DNA of 64,000 nucleotides from Neoechinorhynchus agilis (lineage: Eukaryota > Acanthocephala): contig CM121341.1 of the NCBI GenBank assembly GCA_051530055.1, positions 12,152,001 through 12,216,000 on the forward strand, given 5' to 3'. The translations under genes and the position numbers were made by a program. This document shows, one piece after another, positions 58,641 through 64,000 of the stretch (its first letter is position 1; each line of letters starts with the position of its first letter). The notes beneath the pieces are model-generated. The model saw only the letters and a program-made list of their open reading frames with translations. It did not search any database and had not been told where the DNA came from.

Positions 58641-58669
58641 TAATGAGTATCAATGTGCGGCCTTTTCCC

Positions 58670-59150
58670 ACGGCTGATAATTTTCCTTGGGCACACAGCC
58701 GTGGAAAAAGCGCCCAAGTAGAGAGATACGATTGTTCCCATCGCGTGACTTGCTCCAACGAGGCCCATGTGGGTCGATCTTTCTTTATGTGGAAACCAAG
58801 CGGTTGCTACACTGTACAGCGAAGGCCACGCAAGAGCTTGGTCAATCCCAGCCACAATGCAAGATGCCATCATTGTGCCGACGAATTTGTTAGCGGCAAA
58901 AGACAAATCAGGGTCGAAATTGTTAACATTGTCAAAAATATCGACATTGTTCTATGGGCCTCAGTAGTGGCAACGACATAGCCGCAAAGGAATTGAAGGA
59001 GCGCGTATCCAATATAGAAGGATCCCTGAATTATGCCGGTTCGGGTTTTCCAATCGTAGTAACTGTTTCCCTGTTATTTAAATTGGAAAATTCCTTCACC
59101 ATCCCGGTTATTGCTGAGCTTACTGCGTTTCTTTGAGCGTAGCAGGAGAA
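58670..59150 (-). pseudogene. SLC17-like major facilitator transporter fragment
   Basis: Minus-strand pieces in three frames, in order: YAQRNAVSSAITGMVKEF (end of TM1 region), GIIQGSFYIGYALLQFLCGY (TM2), SIFLTMLTISTLICLLPLTN (TM3), then GTMMASCIVAGIDQALAWPS, WFPHKERSTHMGLVGASHAM and GTIVSLYLGAF (TM4-TM5). The GSFFWGY..TQ..GG and P.ER motifs are those of sialin/vesicular-glutamate-type anion cotransporters. At least two frameshifts and loss of the remaining transmembrane segments make it a pseudogene. A hairpin of about 13 bp (CCACGGCTG with CAGCCGTGG) marks its truncated end at 58,670-58,706. Confidence 0.75.
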
Positions 59151-60238
59151 TATTGCGAAGTTGAGTGGAACTGTTATTCTTAACGGATGCAAGTTAAGAA
59201 ATAAAACTTAAGGAAACATTTATTTGGTATTATTAAGCAATAAAATATGTACTCTATTTTGGCTTCGAAACGTCAATTCGGTAAAGCTTCGGTTCGAGTT
59301 TTGATTCAGCGTTGATTGTTCCGTCGAAAATTTCACAAGAAACTGCCCAGATTATCGGAAGTACCTGAATTTATCTACCCTTGGAGATGCGCCACATGGA
59401 TTCGAATTGTGTTTAACCTGTGTACGAGCACAGTCAACAAAATCCATCTATATTTGTCAATATATATCACAGTAAACAAATAATCTGCCGATAATTTTGT
59501 TGGTGCTTCTAAAATCGCATAACCATCCATAATTCAAGCCAGAAGAGTCCAATGAATCTTAGATTATTACTTTTCTTGTATATAATTATTAGCATTGCTT
59601 GGCGATGTTCCTTTGAGCAATGCGCGATGTCAGTCTCCGCATTCTTGGCACCCAGAGCACCTCGGTAACTTGAAGCCGCCTATCCTGAAGATTTCATTGG
59701 AAGAAAAATTAATTTAAATCCAATTGAAAAGTATCTTTAAATGATTTATGTTGATTTCGACTGGACAAAATTATGATTTTGCGCTACTTGACGCCATTCA
59801 CTTAACTTATACACTAATCAGAAGAAAAATAGTCTTTTTAACGTAGTAGAAAATCAGGAAATAATGCAAAGATAAGTAATTGATGCTTCAAGACCTGTTA
59901 ATTTATGCAAAAATTTAAGCGCAAATTATAGACTTCATTGTTATCTCTAGCTTCATATTTCCACTTCGGCTACAAAAAAAGAATATATTGTTCCTTCCTC
60001 TTCGACTGCTCACGGCTAATTGTACAAAATCACCAATCTCATACTGGGAAGGTTCCAATCATTGACGTTAATGATAAATCAGCAAAGACCCTTGTATCAG
60101 TTCCGAAATAGAGAGAACGAAGTGCAATTTAACGTATTTACTTTCATCCATGGCAACTTTTATCACCTCAAAATGCTTCTGCATTGATTTTACCTTCAAC
60201 TTTTTGATTTGCCACATCGATTTCATGCAAGACCTTTA
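59150..60238. other. Mostly unassigned; a small LINE ORF1 remnant at about 59,590-59,665 (-)
   Basis: On the minus strand 59,665-59,590 reads GAGGTGCTCTGGGTGCCAAG and continues like 35,505-35,560 (knuckle CSGCQECGD). The rest is A/T-rich. The region below 60,239 might contain a makorin continuation (MQKHFEVIKVAMDESKY) but this is weak. Confidence 0.4.
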
Positions 60239-60743
60239 TTAAAGCCGATCGTTCATTCTCTTTTGAGGGCCACAAAATACTGTCGAAAATAGAATCCGGG
60301 ATTCACCGGCAAATTGGGAAGTATATTTATCCTCCTCCTCCTCAAACCACGAACGAGCGCATTGTCCGCATAGACAATGCTCGAAACAGTCCATAATTGC
60401 AAAGAACGTATTGCTCCGAATCAGTAACAGTTTCCAAGCACACGCAACAATCTGCGTCTTTGCTGAAATCGCATCGTAAATTGGATGTCTTTTAAAGGTT
60501 TTCGTAACATTCGAAGTAGTGCGATTTTTTTTGGTTTGAATCATCGGAATCCAGTGCATAAGAAAAGCAAATCAAACAAACAAGTCCGTGCTTTAATGAG
60601 CAATTTTGATCGCATGAACTGTTTGCGGTATAATTTGGGCAAATTCCATCGGAGATTAACATTGGAGGTCTCATTATATCACAAAATTTTGAATCATTGG
60701 GTATTCTGCGGGCCATTGAAGTTTCTTGGAATGTTGCGCTCAT
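60239..60743 (-). pseudogene. Makorin-like fragment (C3H, makorin Cys-His and RING fingers)
   Basis: The minus-strand frame shows a C3H finger (CPNYTANSSCDQNCSLKH), then GLVCLICFSYALDSDDSNQ continuing to HYFEC with spacing C-x2-C-x15-H-x3-C, exactly that of the makorin-specific motif. It then continues as SKDADCCVCLETVTDSEQY and, in another frame, MDCFEHCLCGQCARSW, the makorin RING finger. Makorins are RNA-binding E3 ubiquitin ligases. One in-frame stop (after the Cys-His motif) and one frameshift inside the RING (about 60,400) argue for a pseudogene, and the last RING pair is eroded (FCGPQ). An RLE-type LINE inserted at 60,804 lies just upstream. Confidence 0.78.
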
Positions 60744-60803
60744 TGTTGAAATGTCAAATTAAGGGACCGGCAATTCTCTTTTTCAGCGTTCAACTTCTGA
60801 TGA

Positions 60804-61842
60804 GACAAGCTTCTTTGCCTGTGTCATCTGGGGGATTGGGAATTCGGGCACTAGTCGACCTTGCTTTGCCGGCCTTTCTTGGATCGTTTGAGGGGAGCCT
60901 ACCAGTCTCGAAGAACATTTTGAAAGAAAAGTTTTGTCTTGACCGGGATTTCGTGGTGGCGGTTGAGGAATGGTGCCAGCAGACAGGCGCTAACCAAGTT
61001 CCCGTGAATGGCCTCAGACAGTCGATCTGGGACGGACCTCTTGTCGCGAGAGCTCACAGCTCTCTTCTTTCAGGTTCTCGCGATGGGGTCGTCCGAGCTA
61101 GACTGTTGGCAGTTTCAACACGAGAATCTGGGGCGTGGTTGGAGGCTGTTCCTCTGGCATCTGTGGGAACTCTTCTTACTGACGAGGTGACGAGGATCGC
61201 AGTATCCTTAAGACTCGGTCTCCCGATATGCACGCCCCATCGCTGTCGATGTGGGTCTTTGGTTGATGCTTTCGGGCGACACGGTCTCGTCTGCAGAAGG
61301 TCAGCAGGAAGGTTTTCACGCCATTCTGAAATCAATAACGTAATTTCTCGGGCGTTGAGAACGGCGAACTTCCCGAACATCCTGGAACCCGCCCACCTCT
61401 GCAGACTAGACGGCCGTAGGCCCGATGGAATTTCGGTCTTCCCGTGGCGGGAGGGCAAATGCCTTCTCTGGGACGCCACGTGTGTGGACACCCTCGCAGC
61501 CAGCAACATCCCCTACTCCCTCGAAATCGCCGGTGGTGCCGCCAGTGCAGCGGAAGGGAGGAAGGTACGAAAATATATGCAGCTATCGAGGGCTCACTAT
61601 TTTGTCCCCTTTGGGGTAGAGACGTATGGAGCGCTCGGCAGCTCGGCACTCTCTCTGCTCAAGGATCTCTCGAAGAAATTGAGAGAGGCAACCGGAGACT
61701 CAAGAGCAGGCTTATTTCTTCGACAAAATATCTCGCTGGCAGTACAACGGGGCAATGCTGCCAGCGTGATGGCGACGGTCGAGGAAGGACAAAAGCTGGA
61801 ATTTGGTGGGAGGTGGTGAATGTAAAGAAAAGTAACCAAATA
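60804..61842 (+). mobile_element. RLE-type LINE copy 5, 5'-truncated, matching copy 2
   Basis: 1,039 bp, the same length as 34,268-35,306 and without any difference I could see, including all overlapping frames. It encodes the thumb, knuckle (CRCG...GRHGLVC), endonuclease (RRPDGISVF, LLWDATCVD) and C-terminus, with the same 23-bp 3' UTR ending AACCAAATA. It starts at GACAAGCTTC. No poly-A tail or obvious target-site duplication is visible. It fuses by chance with 100 upstream codons antisense to the makorin fragment. Confidence 0.93.
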
Positions 61843-64000
61843 TACTGGCCATTGGAAGTCTTAAACCAAAAATTCCGTGATAAAAAACGGTTCTTTTTCC
61901 TTTTGGCAACATTGAATGTTGATATGAAGTAGTGAGTGTTTAACTATTTTCTAATATATAAAGAAGAAACCGTAGGTGTTACCTGGGATAAGGAGAACGG
62001 ACACGCTACGTCGCGGGTTCATAAACAACATGGCGTATACTTTTACTATTCAAATAGTCAAATATTGTCTCTTAGGATAAAGTACAGGTTTCGATCCTTG
62101 GGAATTTCGGGTTAAGGTTTCCGATGACTATTTGCTTTGTTTGGAATTTAAAAGTCTGCTTTGGTTATTGACGCGATCTTCAAACCAATTAGTAATAAAT
62201 ATATCTGTAATGAAGATCAACAGAAAAGTAATATCGATAATGAAAGTTACCTTTTTTCCCTACCCGGCTTATTAACTGTCGAAAATCGTCTTTATTTGTG
62301 CAAACAATTAAAACATCGGAAAATATTGTCATTTCAGTAAAAAGAAGTGCAATGCGAAGTAAAGTTGCACTTATGAACTTGCAAAGTGAAATTAAAATCA
62401 TTTAACTTATCATTTGATAATTCATTCGAATTGGAAGAGATTTTTCACTTAGTTGTGTACGTAATTCAAGTTTGTAAAAAGGATTCCTTCGCCCGCGGAT
62501 AGCGAACTAATCGTTGTTATCTGCACGGAACATAAGAATGGCGGAGGCTAATTTTGAATTGGTCAAAGTATAGTTGAAGTTCCTATGTTTTTAATTTGCG
62601 CAGTTTTTGATCGTGCCTCAATTCTAGAATACTGATTATACATCGTCGATTAAGCTCCTCCGAGCAATGTCAAACGATAATCCGTTTTATAAAGGTTAGA
62701 TCGTGTTAATTAAGGGAGCCAACCATATTACTAGAAGTATTAAAAGTTACTAAGACGAAAGTTTCGAATTCCATGCAAATTATTGCGAACGCTGCTAAAA
62801 ATGGTTTAAGCGACTTTATTTATGCATTATGATTGAAGGAAAAACTTCTGTACCTTTCCAAAGGATAAATGACGACGATTAAAGATCTCACAATTAGAAT
62901 TTTTGAGACCCTACATTTTTGAAATTTAGCAAATTAATCACCACCTTAAATTGTTCCTAATAATTCTGAACTTTAAACTTAGTCCGTTGAGAAATAAGGT
63001 TACTAAACAATGGGGGGGGTGATTTCGGAATAAAATATTCGAGATATTTGCCTTTAGAGGCTCTCTATTTTTATCTCGTAGTCTTTGGTGACTTGTTTTC
63101 TTCAAAATATATTAACTGCGACAGGTTTATCATCCGTGTTCGAAAAAGCTTTGACGCCGCAAACAATCAGCTGCTACAGATTATTCAATTCTTTTCGTTG
63201 CGCAGGATTTAACTTTACACTGCTTATAAAAAAGATTAAAATCGTTGTTCTGAAAGTTATTTTGAACTTCCAAGTAACCAAGAATGTACTCGTGATTGAT
63301 GCCGGCTCTTCAAGTTTGCGGCTAAGGCCACTTGCGCCAAACAAACAGCAATGTGGTACTAAAACGATATTTTAAGCCTTCAAACTGATCTACTGGATGT
63401 TTGATTCGATTCAGAAAAATCAATACCGAATTTTTTTTGTCCGTTCACAAGATATTCTTGAGATTTTCTGTGTATTGTCCGTTGCTGATCGATGAACGTG
63501 AAATTACAACGATTTAATTGGACAATATAATTATTTATTATCGCTGACCATTGATCAAATCTCAACAATATGTGACTACTCATATTTCTCTGTGTATACT
63601 CAAGCATTTTGTTTTACCAACGCCGTGAAGATAAATAACAATGAAAAATCAAGTGAACGCAAGTAATATTGTAAGCTGGAATGATCCGACTGTTCACTAA
63701 AGGAATGCTCAAATAAATCACAACAATTTGAGAAAACATATCTGACATTTGCTGTGCTTTTAAGCTGTTCAATGCGAAAGTGTAAATTCTCTAATGAAGG
63801 GAACCTACAAATCCGGCAACTGTCCTCTTGGTGTATTTACTACCCTGTTTCTATTTATTTACTGAAGATTTTGGTTATATTACTAATCGAAGAAGATGAG
63901 GAAAACGAGCCACTGGACTCCGCTGATGCTCTACAAAAATATTACAAAAAATTTCGACTAATTTTGATTGTTTCGTTCGCTGATTGGATGCAGCTTTTAT
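61843..64000. other. AT-rich DNA, no supported gene
   Basis: No confident feature. A frame at 63,085-63,375 contains VTKNVLVIDAGSSSLRLRPL, which recalls the first nucleotide-binding motif of CD39-type apyrases or acetate kinases, but nothing around it supports a gene. A run of eight G lies near 63,012. Confidence 0.4.

Noticed and set aside
60485-60803. About 100 plus-strand codons fused in front of the 60.8-kb LINE
   Set aside because: They are antisense to the makorin zinc fingers; the open fusion is chance.
63085-63375. Frame with VLVIDAGSSSLRL, recalling an apyrase or acetate-kinase motif
   Set aside because: A single short motif with no second motif, no clear splice sites and no homologous flanks.
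1-64000. tRNA, rRNA or CRISPR features
   Set aside because: No intact A/B-box pairs, rRNA segments or spacer-repeat arrays were seen.

Overview
This window looks like nuclear DNA of an invertebrate animal, most likely a nematode or close relative. Evidence: several multi-exon genes have very short GT-AG introns (46-60 bp is common). Start codons often sit just behind a 3' splice acceptor, as if trans-spliced. The mobile elements are typical of invertebrates. The exact taxon cannot be fixed from sequence alone.

Layout. (a) 1-19,200 is the gene-bearing part. It holds a three-RRM hnRNP F/H-type RNA-binding protein (1,300-3,068, +), nine copies of a 467-bp satellite (3,069-7,268), a small single-pass, probably mitochondrial protein (7,271-7,660, -), a folded-back Penelope-like element (9,121-10,330), two tandem synaptobrevin/VAMP R-SNARE genes (14,037-14,615 and 14,838-15,786, +), and a convergent 13-exon gene for the DNA polymerase epsilon B subunit (15,853-18,727, -). 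(b) 19,200-62,000 is a dense graveyard of nested elements. It contains endonuclease (RLE)-type LINEs with R2/CRE-like architecture, APE-type LINEs with CCHC ORF1 proteins, CR1/Jockey-like fragments, four Penelope-like element (PLE) fragments, two broken Ty3/gypsy fossils, minisatellites and a 1.84-kb duplication. (c) 61,850-64,000 is AT-rich with no convincing gene.

Five unrelated host-gene fragments are scattered in the graveyard, each only one or two domains long: GAR1 (21.8 kb), a ubiquitin-specific protease (29.4 kb), a TFIIB-like cyclin fold (40.9 kb), an SLC17-like transporter (58.9 kb) and a makorin (60.5 kb). The USP, SLC17-like and makorin pieces are visibly decayed, and all five lie next to elements.

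The most interesting signal is a set of hammerhead-ribozyme-like motifs. Three different PLE lineages (10.3, 32.7 and 36.1 kb) each carry one 55-160 bp downstream of the GIY-YIG domain. Further solitary or palindromic copies occur at 13.5, 19.2, 19.5, 28.9-29.0, 44.7, 48.2 and 55.2 kb, several sharing a tail containing ACCTAAACAAT. Other notable points are a 29-bp perfect palindrome between two inverted ribozyme-like repeats, a LINE with twin-priming-like inversion, two apparently identical 1,039-bp LINE 3' ends of equal length, a proline-rich minisatellite expanded inside a LINE reading frame, and a possible LINE 3' transduction.
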